DNA of 35,728 nt from Sphingomonadales bacterium CG_4_10_14_3_um_filter_58_15 (GCA_002783865.1 PFJE01000089.1:683-36410), one strand, 5' to 3'. Counted from the first letter of the stretch, positions 1 to 8,900 are shown. Numbers and translations are program-made. The notes: a model not told the origin generated them from the letters alone.

Positions 1-408
1 TTCTGCTTGTTGCTGGTGGTCTATTTTTCGATGGCCTATCTCCTGCTCGGCTCGCTGTTTCTCGGGATCGGTGCGATGGCAACGACCGTGCGAGAGGTAC
101 AGACCCTGTCGATGCCGGTCACGATGGGCCAGTTGCTGGTCTTCTTTCTCGCCTATTCCTCAATTACCAAGCTGGGTGAACCGGTGGAATGGTTTGCCGT
201 GCTGTTTCCATTCAGCTCCCCGTTCGCGATGATCGCGCGGGCGGCCCAGATGAACAACGTCTGGCAGCACGGCCTGGCGCTGATCTGGCAGGCTGTTTTC
301 ACCATGATCATCATCCGCTTTTCGGTGATGCTGTTCCGCCGCAACGTGATGAAATCCGGACAGGCAGCGCGCAAAAAAAGTCTGCTAGCCCGAGTGACCG
401 GAAAATAA
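1..408 (+). CDS. ABC-2 type transporter permease, C-terminal part (partial)
   Basis: The reading frame is open from the first base, so the gene begins upstream of the window and only about the last 135 residues are seen. They contain three hydrophobic segments separated by short polar loops, then a basic tail (RRNVMKSGQAARKKS) expected to be cytoplasmic. The pattern with VREVQTLSMPV, FPFSSPFAMIARAA and a final helix before a positive tail is typical of ABC-2/NatB-like permeases, which act in the inner membrane with an ATPase encoded nearby (not visible here). The substrate cannot be told. A 115-base gap containing a palindrome separates it from the CYP153 gene, so the two are probably separate transcription units. 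The family call is by sequence style; the function is inferred. Confidence 0.75.
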   Translation, partial: FCLLLVVYFSMAYLLLGSLFLGIGAMATTVREVQTLSMPVTMGQLLVFFLAYSSITKLGEPVEWFAVLFPFSSPFAMIARAAQMNNVWQHGLALIWQAVFTMIIIRFSVMLFRRNVMKSGQAARKKSLLARVTGK

Positions 409-439
409 TCTCGGGATTCACGCCATTTGCCGAAAAGAC

Positions 440-457
440 ATTGACATTACTGTCAAT
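440..457. promoter_or_regulatory. Perfect palindromic operator candidate upstream of CYP153
   Basis: ATTGACA-TTAC-TGTCAAT is a perfect 7+4+7 palindrome whose left arm contains a TTGACA hexamer that could be a -35 box. It lies 66 bases before the P450 start. A dyad overlapping a -35 element is the usual place for a repressor such as a TetR-family protein. No such regulator is encoded in the window, so the binding protein is unknown. Confidence 0.45.
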
Positions 458-523
458 AACGCCAGATTGAACAAGTTTTGAAACGCAACCGATTGCAACA
501 ACAAGCAACGGCAGGAGAGACTG

Positions 524-1840
524 ATGGCATCCGTTCCCCAAATTGACCTTGATAATCTGACCACTTCCCCAACCGCCGATGAGGCGCTCGAAGGCTGGTA
601 CAAGCGCAACCCTCCGGTCGCGGAAAAGGATACCAATCCCTGGGATGTCAGCCGTGCCGAACTGTACAGCAAGGATCTCTGGCGCAAACCATTTGCAGAA
701 ATGCGCGCGACGGCACCGATCAACAAGGTCGAAGGCGGTGTCCACGGCGATTACTGGAACGTCACGACCTACAAGCCTATTCAGCACGTCGAGGCTTTGC
801 CCGATATATACTCTTCCGATGTTTCGCATGGCGGCATCACGATCGCCGAGCCCGATTTCGATGACTCCGATTTTCAGCTGCCAATGTTCATCGCGATGGA
901 CCGGCCGAAACATACTGGCCAGCGGCGCACCGTGGCCCCGGCTTTCACCCCGACCGAGATGCAACGGATGGAAAAGGAAATCCGTCAGCGCACCGCCGAG
1001 GTGCTCGATGGTCTGCCGTGGGGCGAGAAATTTGACTGGGTCGACAAAGTTTCGATCGAACTGACCACCGGCATGCTCGCCATCCTGTTCGGCTTCCCTT
1101 GGGAAGACCGCAGGATGCTGACCTACTGGTCCGACTGGGCTGGCGATGTTGAATTGTCGGTTGCAGAAGATCTCACTGCTCAGCGGCAACAGATATTGTA
1201 TGAAATGGGCGCATATTTCACCAAGCTCTGGAATGAACGTATCAATGCCGAGCCAACCCCGGACCTGATCTCGATGATGATCCATTCCGAACATATGCGC
1301 GACATGGATCCGATGGAGTTCATGGGCAATCTGGTGCTGCTGATCGTCGGCGGCAATGACACCACCCGCAACACCATGTCAGGTGTCGCCTATGGTCTTG
1401 GGCAGTTTCCCGAAGAACGGGAGAAGCTGCAGCAGAACCCCGATCTGATTCCCAATGCGGTGCAGGAAATCATCCGCTGGCAAACCCCGCTCGCCCACAT
1501 GCGGCGCACCGCGCTGGAAGACCATGACCTGTTCGGCAACCAGATCAAGAAGGGCGACAAGGTCGTACTCTGGTATATCTCGGCCAACCGCGACGAAGAG
1601 GTTTTCCCAGAGGCGGACAAGATCAAGGTCGATCGCGAAAATGCCCGGCGTCACCTGGCGTTCGGCTATGGCATCCACCGCTGCGTCGGTGCCCGTCTCG
1701 CCGAACTGCAGATCCGGATTTTGCTGGAAGAAATGCACAAGCGACGGATGCAGGTCAATCCGACCGGCAAGCATCGCCGCGTCCACGCCTGTTTCGTCCA
1801 TGGGTTCCGCGAGCTGGAAGTCGAACTGTCAAAATATTGA
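524..1840 (+). CDS. Cytochrome P450, CYP153 family alkane/fatty-acid terminal hydroxylase
   Basis: A soluble bacterial P450 of 438 residues. The oxygen-binding I-helix motif GGNDTT lies near residue 276, the K-helix ExxR (EIIR) near 314, and the heme loop FGYGIHRCVG has its ligand Cys at about 387. The long N-terminal part, the HLAFGYGIHRCVG loop and the overall length match CYP153 enzymes, which hydroxylate terminal carbons of medium-chain alkanes and related compounds using ferredoxin and ferredoxin reductase. Neither redox partner is encoded here, so they must be elsewhere. The ATG at 524 follows GGCAGGAGAG at good spacing. The gene has its own upstream region with a perfect palindrome (440-457), suggesting substrate-responsive repression. 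The family assignment is firm; the exact substrate is inferred. Confidence 0.93.
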   Translation: MASVPQIDLDNLTTSPTADEALEGWYKRNPPVAEKDTNPWDVSRAELYSKDLWRKPFAEMRATAPINKVEGGVHGDYWNVTTYKPIQHVEALPDIYSSDVSHGGITIAEPDFDDSDFQLPMFIAMDRPKHTGQRRTVAPAFTPTEMQRMEKEIRQRTAEVLDGLPWGEKFDWVDKVSIELTTGMLAILFGFPWEDRRMLTYWSDWAGDVELSVAEDLTAQRQQILYEMGAYFTKLWNERINAEPTPDLISMMIHSEHMRDMDPMEFMGNLVLLIVGGNDTTRNTMSGVAYGLGQFPEEREKLQQNPDLIPNAVQEIIRWQTPLAHMRRTALEDHDLFGNQIKKGDKVVLWYISANRDEEVFPEADKIKVDRENARRHLAFGYGIHRCVGARLAELQIRILLEEMHKRRMQVNPTGKHRRVHACFVHGFRELEVELSKY

Positions 1841-1920
1841 TCAGTTTCCATTCAGGCTTACATCTGTAACCTACAGTCTTCCTGCTTCGAATGATTCAGG
1901 TAGGCTGAAAAGGATTACAA

Positions 1921-2427
1921 ATGCAATCGCTTGATCGACGCACCGTCATATCCGGGACTCTGGCCGCTGCCGGAGCATTCGGGGTTGTCGGCCTGTCGGG
2001 CAGGTTTCTTGATGCGAACGCGCGGGCTAACGGGAAATTCGCGATTCAGCGGTCGCCCGAGGAATGGAAGCGCCGCCTGGGAGCCGCCCGCTATCGGATA
2101 TTGCGCCTGGAAGGCACCGAACGCGCCTATTCCAGCCCGCTGAATGACGAAAAACGCAAAGGCGTTTATGCATGCGCCGGGTGCAATCTTGGCCTGTACA
2201 AATCGGCGCAAAAATATGACAGCGGCACCGGCTGGCCCAGCTTTTGGGCACCGATTGCCAAAGATAGGATCGGCACGACCAAAGACTATAAGATCGGCTA
2301 TCCGCGTACCGAAGTCCATTGCGCGCGCTGCGGCGGGCACCAAGGCCATATATTCAATGACGGCCCAAAACCCACCGGCGAGCGGCACTGCATCAACGGT
2401 CTAGCGCTGAAATTCATCCCCGCCTGA
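1921..2427 (+). CDS. msrB: Peptide-methionine (R)-S-oxide reductase MsrB, Tat-exported
   Basis: Reduces methionine-R-sulfoxide in proteins. The 168-residue product starts with a twin-arginine type leader (DRRTVISG, then an Ala/Gly-rich hydrophobic stretch), so it should act in the periplasm. The MsrB domain shows the two structural zinc CxxC pairs (C85/C88 and C134/C137), the SGTGWPSFW motif, and the catalytic Cys at about 157 in GERHCINGLALKF. The start at 1921 follows AAAGGATT. The gene is 80 bases downstream of CYP153 on the same strand and converges with the VOC gene only 8 bases away. A periplasmic MsrB fits repair of envelope proteins after oxidative damage. The enzyme call is firm; export is inferred from the leader. 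Confidence 0.93.
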   Translation: MQSLDRRTVISGTLAAAGAFGVVGLSGRFLDANARANGKFAIQRSPEEWKRRLGAARYRILRLEGTERAYSSPLNDEKRKGVYACAGCNLGLYKSAQKYDSGTGWPSFWAPIAKDRIGTTKDYKIGYPRTEVHCARCGGHQGHIFNDGPKPTGERHCINGLALKFIPA

Positions 2428-2435
2428 CCACCGGA

Positions 2436-2813
2436 TCAGCTTTCCGGCGCGTCCACCTGCTGCCAGAACTCCAGCTTGATCCCGTCGCAATCGAGGATCC
2501 AGGCAAATTTGCCATATCCCTCGTCAATCTGCCCTAAAATCTCGAGGCCCTTTTCTTTGAGCTGCTCGACATAGGCGTCCAGATCATCAACCCGCAAGTT
2601 GATCATGAACTGCGCCTCGCTCGGTTCCAGATAGTCGGTATTCTCGGCAAAATGACTGAGCAGACTATAGGGCTTCTCGCCTTTTTCGTCCGACCAGTTG
2701 AGCATTGGACCATATTCTCCGTCCAGCTCCAGATATTCCTTGTACCATTTGCGCGTTGCCGCTGGATCTTTCACTTTGTAAAAAACCCCTCCGAGTCCGG
2801 TGACCCTTGCCAT
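2436..2813 (-). CDS. VOC (glyoxalase/bleomycin-resistance fold) family protein
   Basis: A small single-domain protein of about 125 residues with the paired beta-alpha-beta-beta-beta layout of the vicinal oxygen chelate fold: GLGGVFYKVKDPAATRKWYKEYL at the start, FMINLRVDDLDAYVEQLKEKGLEI in the middle and a closing CDGIKLEFWQ strand with a C-terminal Glu typical of a metal ligand. These proteins bind a divalent metal and act as lyases, dioxygenases or resistance proteins; the substrate here is unknown. An upstream GTG (2825) would give four extra residues, but the ATG at 2813 has GTGGAG just before it and is preferred. It is the last gene of the minus-strand run, 51 bases after the second GT-C gene. 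Confidence 0.8.
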   Translation of the reverse strand: MARVTGLGGVFYKVKDPAATRKWYKEYLELDGEYGPMLNWSDEKGEKPYSLLSHFAENTDYLEPSEAQFMINLRVDDLDAYVEQLKEKGLEILGQIDEGYGKFAWILDCDGIKLEFWQQVDAPES

Positions 2814-2864
2814 TATAATCTCCACGGTTTTTATTTTTGACGCCCGAGGGGAAACTATTATATT

Positions 2865-4643
2865 TTACATCTCGTTTCGCAACCTTATTGGTATAACCCG
2901 CCATATAATCAGGCTGTTGTCCCGAATGTGGACAGATTGTAGCCAATCCGGGTTCTGGCCGTTAACCAGTTGGCCCCAGAGACCTTCAGGATGTTTTTTC
3001 GCATAGATGGCGAGCTCCGGCTCCGCGTCACAGACGACGATATAGCGAATATTGTGGGCGTCCAATAACCCGCGCGCCATATCTGGCGTGGCGGTGAAAA
3101 TTCTGATCTGGTCCGCCATCGCCTGATCGTTGCGATGATGGCTGGTCGCGAGCACATTGTGCGGGGTCAGCAGCAAAATACGCGGGCCGAAATCAAACGG
3201 CGCGAGAATATTGGATCGCGGCAACGCATTGAGTCTGGCAAGCGAATCGTCGCTCTCACAGACGGCCCCGCTCGGATTGGCTTCAGGCACCGTTTCTTCT
3301 GCATCAACACTGTTATAAAGGGCGACGGCCAGCGGCCCTGGCATGATCAACACAACCACCCCTGCGGTGGCGAAGATGCGCGAAAGCGGCCGCCTGATCG
3401 TGCGGGCGCGCACAAAGGCCCGATGCACCGCCCATGCCATGAATGGCAGAGCAAAGGCTGCCGCGACCGCCGTGGCCCGCTGAACGAACAACGACAGCAC
3501 CAACGCCCAGAGAAAGGCGTAACCGAGGACCAGTAATTTGCTACGATCAATCTGGCTGGGCCGGACCCGCAATATATAGATCAGGCTGACCAACCCCACG
3601 ATGATCGATCCACCGAGCAACACGACCATGGTTTTGCCATTCTGATACCAGATCGGCAGGCCTTCGAGGACATTGACCAGCCAATATTCACGGACAAGCG
3701 GATCCATCGTGTTAAACGCGCCGCCCAGACATTGCGGGGCGAAGCTACAGAAAACCGACACTGCCGCCCCACCCGCAACCGCCAGGCTGACGACACGCAG
3801 CAGGATCTTCGCAGGCAGCCATCGGATCGCCGGCAGCAGGACAGCCGCCCCCGCCGTGCAGGCCAGCAAATGCGCTGGCGACATGGCGTCACAATAATTG
3901 CTGGCGGTATCAAAACTCCCTTGGGTGGCGAAATAGAGGAGAAAACTGGTGCCGAGAAAAGTCAGCAGGGTCCAGAACAGTCGGACGCCATCTTCGGTCT
4001 GAAAAACCCAGCGCCAGACCAGCAGCACGATAAATGCGGCGGATAGCGGTAATCCTTCGAGCGAGATCGACAGCCAGAGCGCCAGCGCGGCGCCCAGCGC
4101 AATCCCGCCTCGGCGCTTGTCGGGCCAGAACAAAGTCCACAGCGCGGCCAGCGCGAGGACGATCTGCCAGCCATGATGATCCACCCGCATCGGCCGGATT
4201 TGCGCAACGATCGGAACAGCGGTGGCCGTCAGGGCGGCCGCCAATATCGCGATATTGCGATCAAAAAGCGGCTCGGTGATTTTCATCACCAGCCACATGG
4301 CAATACCCAGCGTGACCAGCGGCACGATGACCATCGCTGCGGTCTCTGCGGTCGCTGCACCGAGCAATGGTTTAAGCAGCAGGAACACCAAAGCCAGCGG
4401 CAGCTCGATCCAGCGCGGCCAGTGCATCGGCTGGCTATCCGGTTCGCCGATGCGATACTGAGTGGTGTCAAACCAGCTTTGCCCGCCAAGCCAGTCGCGC
4501 AGCTGAACCATGCGCAGTTGATCGTCGGGATCCCAGCCAATGCCAGAGAAAATTTGCTGGCGGGATACAAATATCAATATCGCGCAAACCGCGAGCCAAA
4601 TAATCGGCAGGGACTGCCTGCGAAAGGAATGATCAGCGGTCAT
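2865..4643 (-). CDS. Polytopic GT-C-like membrane protein, STT3/AglB-like (paralogue 2)
   Basis: A 592-residue inner-membrane protein with about 11-13 hydrophobic helices and a soluble C-terminal part. The first outer loop carries D38-P-D40-D41-Q-L-R followed by WLGGQSWFDTTQYR and PMHWPRW. A later loop carries PMRVDHHGWQ (D155-H156-H157). Acidic residues in loop 1 and a D-H/E group in loop 2 are how STT3/PglB/AglB oligosaccharyltransferases and other GT-C enzymes hold metal and lipid-phosphate sugar. A C-terminal stretch has LATSHHRN and a YIVVCDAEPELA strand. The STT3 WWDYG motif is not seen, so it is not a classical OST. The start overlaps the end of the next gene upstream by 11 bases, implying coupling. 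It is clearly a paralogue of 4633-6459. GT-C assignment is inference; the acceptor is unknown. Confidence 0.75.
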   Translation of the reverse strand: MTADHSFRRQSLPIIWLAVCAILIFVSRQQIFSGIGWDPDDQLRMVQLRDWLGGQSWFDTTQYRIGEPDSQPMHWPRWIELPLALVFLLLKPLLGAATAETAAMVIVPLVTLGIAMWLVMKITEPLFDRNIAILAAALTATAVPIVAQIRPMRVDHHGWQIVLALAALWTLFWPDKRRGGIALGAALALWLSISLEGLPLSAAFIVLLVWRWVFQTEDGVRLFWTLLTFLGTSFLLYFATQGSFDTASNYCDAMSPAHLLACTAGAAVLLPAIRWLPAKILLRVVSLAVAGGAAVSVFCSFAPQCLGGAFNTMDPLVREYWLVNVLEGLPIWYQNGKTMVVLLGGSIIVGLVSLIYILRVRPSQIDRSKLLVLGYAFLWALVLSLFVQRATAVAAAFALPFMAWAVHRAFVRARTIRRPLSRIFATAGVVVLIMPGPLAVALYNSVDAEETVPEANPSGAVCESDDSLARLNALPRSNILAPFDFGPRILLLTPHNVLATSHHRNDQAMADQIRIFTATPDMARGLLDAHNIRYIVVCDAEPELAIYAKKHPEGLWGQLVNGQNPDWLQSVHIRDNSLIIWRVIPIRLRNEM

Positions 4644-6459
4644 TCAGCATCTCGCTCTTCTTGATCCGCCAGACATTATAGGGCCCGATCATCGGCAGCG
4701 GTTCGAGCCAATCGAAGGCCTCTCCGGCGCCGGCCTTCGCCCAGAACCCATCCGGTGCGCGCAGCTTGTAATAGGCCAGCTCAGGGCTACCGTCACAGGT
4801 CACGAGATATTCGATATCTCGCCTTGCCATTATTTTTGCGGCTTTTTCAGGCGGTTCTGTGAAAGTCAGAATCACATCCTTCATCGCGTATTGGTTGCGA
4901 TGATGGCCGGTTGCGACGACGCTGAGTTTGGTATGGTGCAAGATCGACGGGCTGACGTCCAGGCCAGCCATGATTCTGGCATTGCCCAGGGCACCCAGAG
5001 CCTGGATGGATGGCAATGCATTGCAACGGACCGCCTTTTCGAACCTGGCCTTGGCCTCCGCCGCAGAAGCGCCGCTGTCCGCGTCCGGCGGGCTGGCCAG
5101 GGCGACATAAGCCATTGGCGCGACCAGTGTCGGCGCCAACATCATCGCGCCGATCATCTTCAGCCCCATACGCGATGCCAGACCGTCCCGTTGATCGCTC
5201 ACTCTGAAAATATGCCAGACCATCGGTGCGACCAGAATATTTGCCAAGCACAGCACATAGACAGAAACACGCGATACATAGACGCCGACGATCGCCGATC
5301 CCAAAAACAGCAACAGCAGCACAAGCTTGTCGCGCCCAGGCACGCTTTCATTCATCCTGAACAGGTACACAAAACCTGCCAATCCAACCGCGATGGCCGC
5401 CCCGATCTGCACCCATCTTACTGTGCCGATCCGCCAAAGCGGCAGGCCTTCCGGCGTCCGGTCGAACCAGTAATCGCGGACCAGAGGATCGAGATTGCTG
5501 AACGCATCACCGGCGCATTGCGGGGCGATAAGCAGAACCATGGCAATGCCCGCTGCCCCGGCAACCGCACAAATCATCAATCTGGCTCCCGGGCTTCTGT
5601 TCAAAGCGGTGAAGGATGCGGGATATATGATGGCAGCGATCACGGCCAGACTGGCCAAATGGAAGGGTGAAAGCGCGTCACAATAGTTTGACTGAAACCG
5701 CAAACCCTCCGTTGCCACATAGAGCAGAAAACTCGCAGCCGCGGTTGATACCAACGCCAGCGGAAATTGCTGTTCGAACCGGCCGTTTTCATCACCCGGC
5801 CTGAGCAAAAGCCAACGCAACGCAAATAATCCGAGGAACAGGATGACAAAGGGCAGCCCCTCGACCGAGATTTCCAGCCAGGCCGCCGCGGCGATTCCCA
5901 ATATGATGGCCGCTCGTTTGGGCCTTGCGCGATCCGTCAAAGCCCACAGGCAGGTCAGGAAGAGAACGATCTGCCAGCCGTGATGATCAATCCGCATCGG
6001 TAGCAGTTGATTGACCAACGGTACGATGGCCAGCACCGCCGCCGCCGCGAGCAACGCGGCTGGATGACCAAATAGTCGATCGGTTATTCTCGCAGTCAGC
6101 AAAAGAACGAAGCCGAGGGTGACAAGCGGTATGACCGCTGCCGCTATCTGGCTGGCAACTGTCGGTCCAAACACCGGTTGCAGCAGGACAATCAATGTAC
6201 CAACAGGCACGTCAACCAAACGCGACCAGTGCATGGGCCCGCCGTCGGGCGGGTTTATCCGATATTGTGTGACATCAAACCAGCTTTGTCCCGCCAGCCA
6301 GTCCATGATTTGCACCATACGGAGATTGTCATCGGCATCTCCCATCTGGAACGCCATAATTTGCGGCCATTGCGCAAAAATCAGCAAAGCGGAAAGGATC
6401 ATCCAGATGGCAAGAATTTGTCGATGGAAATATTGGGGAGAAAAAAGTGATGCCATCAT
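4633..6459 (-). CDS. Polytopic GT-C-like membrane protein, STT3/AglB-like (paralogue 1)
   Basis: A 608-residue multi-pass membrane protein, the first of a tandem pair. Loop 1 holds GDADDNLRMVQ (D41, D43, D44), then WLAGQSWFDVTQYRINPPDGGPMHWSR, which resembles the FNYRxxxxLxxxGFxxFxxWFDxRxWYPxG region of STT3 proteins. Loop 2 holds LPMRIDHHGWQ (D158-H159-H160). The C-terminal region keeps VVATGHHRNQYAM and YLVTCDGSPELAYY, aligned with the paralogue. These features point to a polyprenyl-phosphate-sugar-dependent GT-C transferase working on the periplasmic side. Two adjacent ATGs are possible (6459, 6456); AGGGGA lies just upstream. It lies 276 bases after gtrA on the same strand. The chemistry and acceptor are inferred, not shown. 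Confidence 0.75.
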   Translation of the reverse strand: MMASLFSPQYFHRQILAIWMILSALLIFAQWPQIMAFQMGDADDNLRMVQIMDWLAGQSWFDVTQYRINPPDGGPMHWSRLVDVPVGTLIVLLQPVFGPTVASQIAAAVIPLVTLGFVLLLTARITDRLFGHPAALLAAAAVLAIVPLVNQLLPMRIDHHGWQIVLFLTCLWALTDRARPKRAAIILGIAAAAWLEISVEGLPFVILFLGLFALRWLLLRPGDENGRFEQQFPLALVSTAAASFLLYVATEGLRFQSNYCDALSPFHLASLAVIAAIIYPASFTALNRSPGARLMICAVAGAAGIAMVLLIAPQCAGDAFSNLDPLVRDYWFDRTPEGLPLWRIGTVRWVQIGAAIAVGLAGFVYLFRMNESVPGRDKLVLLLLFLGSAIVGVYVSRVSVYVLCLANILVAPMVWHIFRVSDQRDGLASRMGLKMIGAMMLAPTLVAPMAYVALASPPDADSGASAAEAKARFEKAVRCNALPSIQALGALGNARIMAGLDVSPSILHHTKLSVVATGHHRNQYAMKDVILTFTEPPEKAAKIMARRDIEYLVTCDGSPELAYYKLRAPDGFWAKAGAGEAFDWLEPLPMIGPYNVWRIKKSEMLNDR

Positions 6460-6735
6460 TTCATTTCCCCTGACCGGATCTTTCTGAGCGCTGGATCCAA
6501 CATGCGCCTGGCCTATTGCGCCAGCCTGATTGCCATTCAGATAGAGCCATGGAACATCCGCCGGGTCAATCTGCTTGCGGTATTATCGGAAGCTAACTCC
6601 TCACAAACCCGACAGTCGGCCTGAAGATGAAAGGCGTCGCTATTTGGAGATCGCCGACAAGCGTCGCTTTTTCAAACGCCCTGCCTGCCGCGTCACCGCG
6701 CGCCCGAACTGCAGACAAGTATACCGCCCAGCCTG
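6460..6735 (-). other. Intergenic region between gtrA and the GT-C pair
   Basis: These 276 bases carry no convincing gene on either strand and no clear terminator. Whether the GT-C pair is transcribed from its own promoter here or by read-through from gtrA cannot be decided from the sequence. Confidence 0.5.
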
Positions 6736-7188
6736 TCACCGAAAAACACCAAATTTCCGGGTGAGATAGACCACAAAGAAGCTCACAAAAACCGCGGACC
6801 CTTTGGCGACAACCGGCGAAAATTGCAGCTCGGTGAGCCAACTGACCATCGCCACGGTTATACCAAGGCCTAGAATGGCGGTCCCAACAAACCCGAGACG
6901 CTGAAGCTGCAATGCGCCACCTTGTCTCGACTTTCCGGGAAAAACGAAACTGGATGATATCAACCAGTGGACGACGATACCGACGGAATAGCCCAAGGCC
7001 GATGCCCAGCCGGGATCGACCAGAAAAGCCACCAGCACCATGAACAAGGAAACATCGAAAGCGAGTGAAACGATGCTGGCCAGCAAATAGCGGGTGATCG
7101 AGAATCGGTGCAACAGGGCCAGCGGTGTCGGCAGGTTGCCGACCCAACCGCCGAAGAGCGACCGTCTGTCTGTGCCACTGCGTTCCAT
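6736..7188 (-). CDS. GtrA family membrane protein
   Basis: A 150-residue protein with four predicted membrane helices: RYLLASIVSLAFDVSLFMVL, ASALGYSVGIVVHWLISSSFVF, the helix around GTAILGLGITVAMVSWL, and a last one ending YLTRKFGVFR. The N-terminal RY, the FVF after helix 2 and the K-F-G-V-F-R end are diagnostic of GtrA (PF04138). Family members are thought to flip polyprenyl-phosphate-linked sugars or support their transfer during surface glycan decoration. The start is 5 bases past the stop of the flavoprotein gene, so the two are almost certainly cotranscribed. Together with the two downstream GT-C proteins it suggests a lipid-linked sugar pathway. A longer alternative frame here (6593-7249) is not coding. 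Confidence 0.87.
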   Translation of the reverse strand: MERSGTDRRSLFGGWVGNLPTPLALLHRFSITRYLLASIVSLAFDVSLFMVLVAFLVDPGWASALGYSVGIVVHWLISSSFVFPGKSRQGGALQLQRLGFVGTAILGLGITVAMVSWLTELQFSPVVAKGSAVFVSFFVVYLTRKFGVFR

Positions 7189-7193
7189 GTATT

Positions 7194-8774
7194 TTACGCC
7201 GCCTTCTGCGCTTTGTCATCTGCGGCGTCGTCAATCCGCTTCGGCACATCGCGCATGCTTTCGAGCGCGGCGGCCCGGTCTTCGCTGATTTTGTCCGCGA
7301 TCACCCGCTGCGCGCCTTCATCACCGGCTTCGTGATATTCCGCGTCCTCGTTGACGTTCCAGACATTCCATTTTCGCGACCCGGCTTCGATATTCTCGAC
7401 CGTCAGCATCGCCGTCATCATCGCGTGATCCTGATTGTTATAGCGGTGCATGCCGTTGCGGCCGACCATATGAAGGGTCGGGAAACGGCTCTCCAAATCA
7501 TCACGCATGGTGGCGACATTGTCTTCATAGCTGTCATCATAGACCGGATAGGCCTTTTCCTGACGGACAACCGCGCCGCCGACAACATCCTCGGCTTTGC
7601 ACAGGCCGAGAATCGCCATTTCCTGCTTGGCCAGTTCGACCAGATCCGCGTCGGACGACGACCAGAGGCCGTCATTTTCGAAGCAGAAATATTCCAGTCC
7701 GACGCAGGCGATATTTTTATCGGGCACCATTTCCGGTGACCAGCTGCGGAAATTCTGCACCCGACCGACTTGCACGCGATCATCATGGATATAGATCCAG
7801 TTGTCCGGGAACAGATCATCAGACTTGATCATAAGCGCCACGGTCAGGAAATCGCGGTAGTTCAGATCCTGCGCTTCCGGCAGTGATTTTGGCAGTGGAT
7901 GGATACGGGTCGCCAGTTCGCGCATCGGCGCGCTGGAAATCACGTGTTTCGCGGTGATGATGGTTTCCCCATCCGCGCTCGTCGCACTCATCCGCCAGTT
8001 GCCATCTGCATCCTGCGCCAGCTGTTTCAGCCGATGACCCATCAACACCTGATTGCCCTTGGCTTCGACATGCGCCTTGGCGGCATCCCACATCATGCCG
8101 GGGCCGAGGCGGGGATAGCGAAAGGTTTCGAGCAGGGTTTTGACTTCCTGGCCGTCATTGGGTTTCTTGTTGAGGCCGAGCGAGCGTTTTAGACCGTCAG
8201 TCACGGCATTCCAGAGGCTCAGGCCCTTGATCCGCTGCGCCGCCCAGTCCGCCGACATTTCGTCGCACGGCATGCCCCAGACCTTTTCGGTATAGGTCTT
8301 GAAGAAAATCGAATAGAGCTTGTAGCCGAACTGGTTGACCGTCCAGTCTTCAAAGCTCTTCACATTCTTGTTCGGGAAGACTTTTGCCTTGCCGTAGCTC
8401 AGCATGCAAAGCGTCGAGCGCCAGATGCCGAGGTTCCACAGCGCTTCAAAAGCCCGCAATGGATAGCTGTAAAATTTGCCCTCATAATAGATCCGGCTCA
8501 TCCGCGGCCGCTGGATGAAGTCGTCGGGCAGGATTTCATTCCACAGATCGACCACTTCCTGGCTTTTGGAAAAGAAGCGATGCCCGCCAATATCAAAACG
8601 GAAACCTTCATGTTCCACCGTCCGGCTGATTCCACCGACATATTTCGGGTCTTTTTCGATCACGGTGACCGAATAGCCCTTTTTCGACAGCAGATAGGCA
8701 GCAGTCAGACCCGCAGGCCCCGCCCCGATAATTGCTGCGTCTACGGTATCTGCTGGTTTGCTTTGCGTGTTCAT
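7194..8774 (-). CDS. FAD-dependent oxidoreductase, UDP-galactopyranose mutase/protoporphyrinogen oxidase-like
   Basis: A 526-residue flavoprotein. The N-terminal dinucleotide-binding motif AAIIGAGPAGLTAAYLLSKKG is followed by an acidic strand end (VIEKD), GGISRT, and FDIGGHRFFSKS, the form seen in UDP-galactopyranose-mutase-like and COG1232 proteins. The C-terminal HMVGRNGMHRYNNQDHAMMTAML is the second FAD-contact region. Such proteins accompany GtrA and glycosyltransferases in surface-polysaccharide clusters, which is the arrangement here (gtrA 5 bases on, then two GT-C genes). A start 48 bases further upstream (8822) exists, but the ATG at 8774 has AGGGA at good spacing and is preferred. 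Reaction and substrate are not known; a nucleotide-sugar or lipid-sugar redox/mutase role is inferred from context. Confidence 0.85.
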   Translation of the reverse strand: MNTQSKPADTVDAAIIGAGPAGLTAAYLLSKKGYSVTVIEKDPKYVGGISRTVEHEGFRFDIGGHRFFSKSQEVVDLWNEILPDDFIQRPRMSRIYYEGKFYSYPLRAFEALWNLGIWRSTLCMLSYGKAKVFPNKNVKSFEDWTVNQFGYKLYSIFFKTYTEKVWGMPCDEMSADWAAQRIKGLSLWNAVTDGLKRSLGLNKKPNDGQEVKTLLETFRYPRLGPGMMWDAAKAHVEAKGNQVLMGHRLKQLAQDADGNWRMSATSADGETIITAKHVISSAPMRELATRIHPLPKSLPEAQDLNYRDFLTVALMIKSDDLFPDNWIYIHDDRVQVGRVQNFRSWSPEMVPDKNIACVGLEYFCFENDGLWSSSDADLVELAKQEMAILGLCKAEDVVGGAVVRQEKAYPVYDDSYEDNVATMRDDLESRFPTLHMVGRNGMHRYNNQDHAMMTAMLTVENIEAGSRKWNVWNVNEDAEYHEAGDEGAQRVIADKISEDRAAALESMRDVPKRIDDAADDKAQKAA

Positions 8775-8900
8775 ACAGTCTGGTCCCTGTCCATGGTGCG
8801 CCCTGTGCCGAGCGCGGTTCATGTTTCAGAAACAGGAGTGAACGAAATTGGTTAGCAGATAGTTAATGGCGACCGGAAATTTGCCTCCAACAACGGCGAA

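Noticed and set aside
311-1294. 327-residue minus-strand open frame
   Set aside because: Antisense to CYP153, whose motifs are all in place on the plus strand.
6593-7249. 218-residue minus-strand frame overlapping gtrA
   Set aside because: The GtrA family signature is in the other frame (6736-7188); this one is Arg/Gly/Phe-rich without helices in sensible places.
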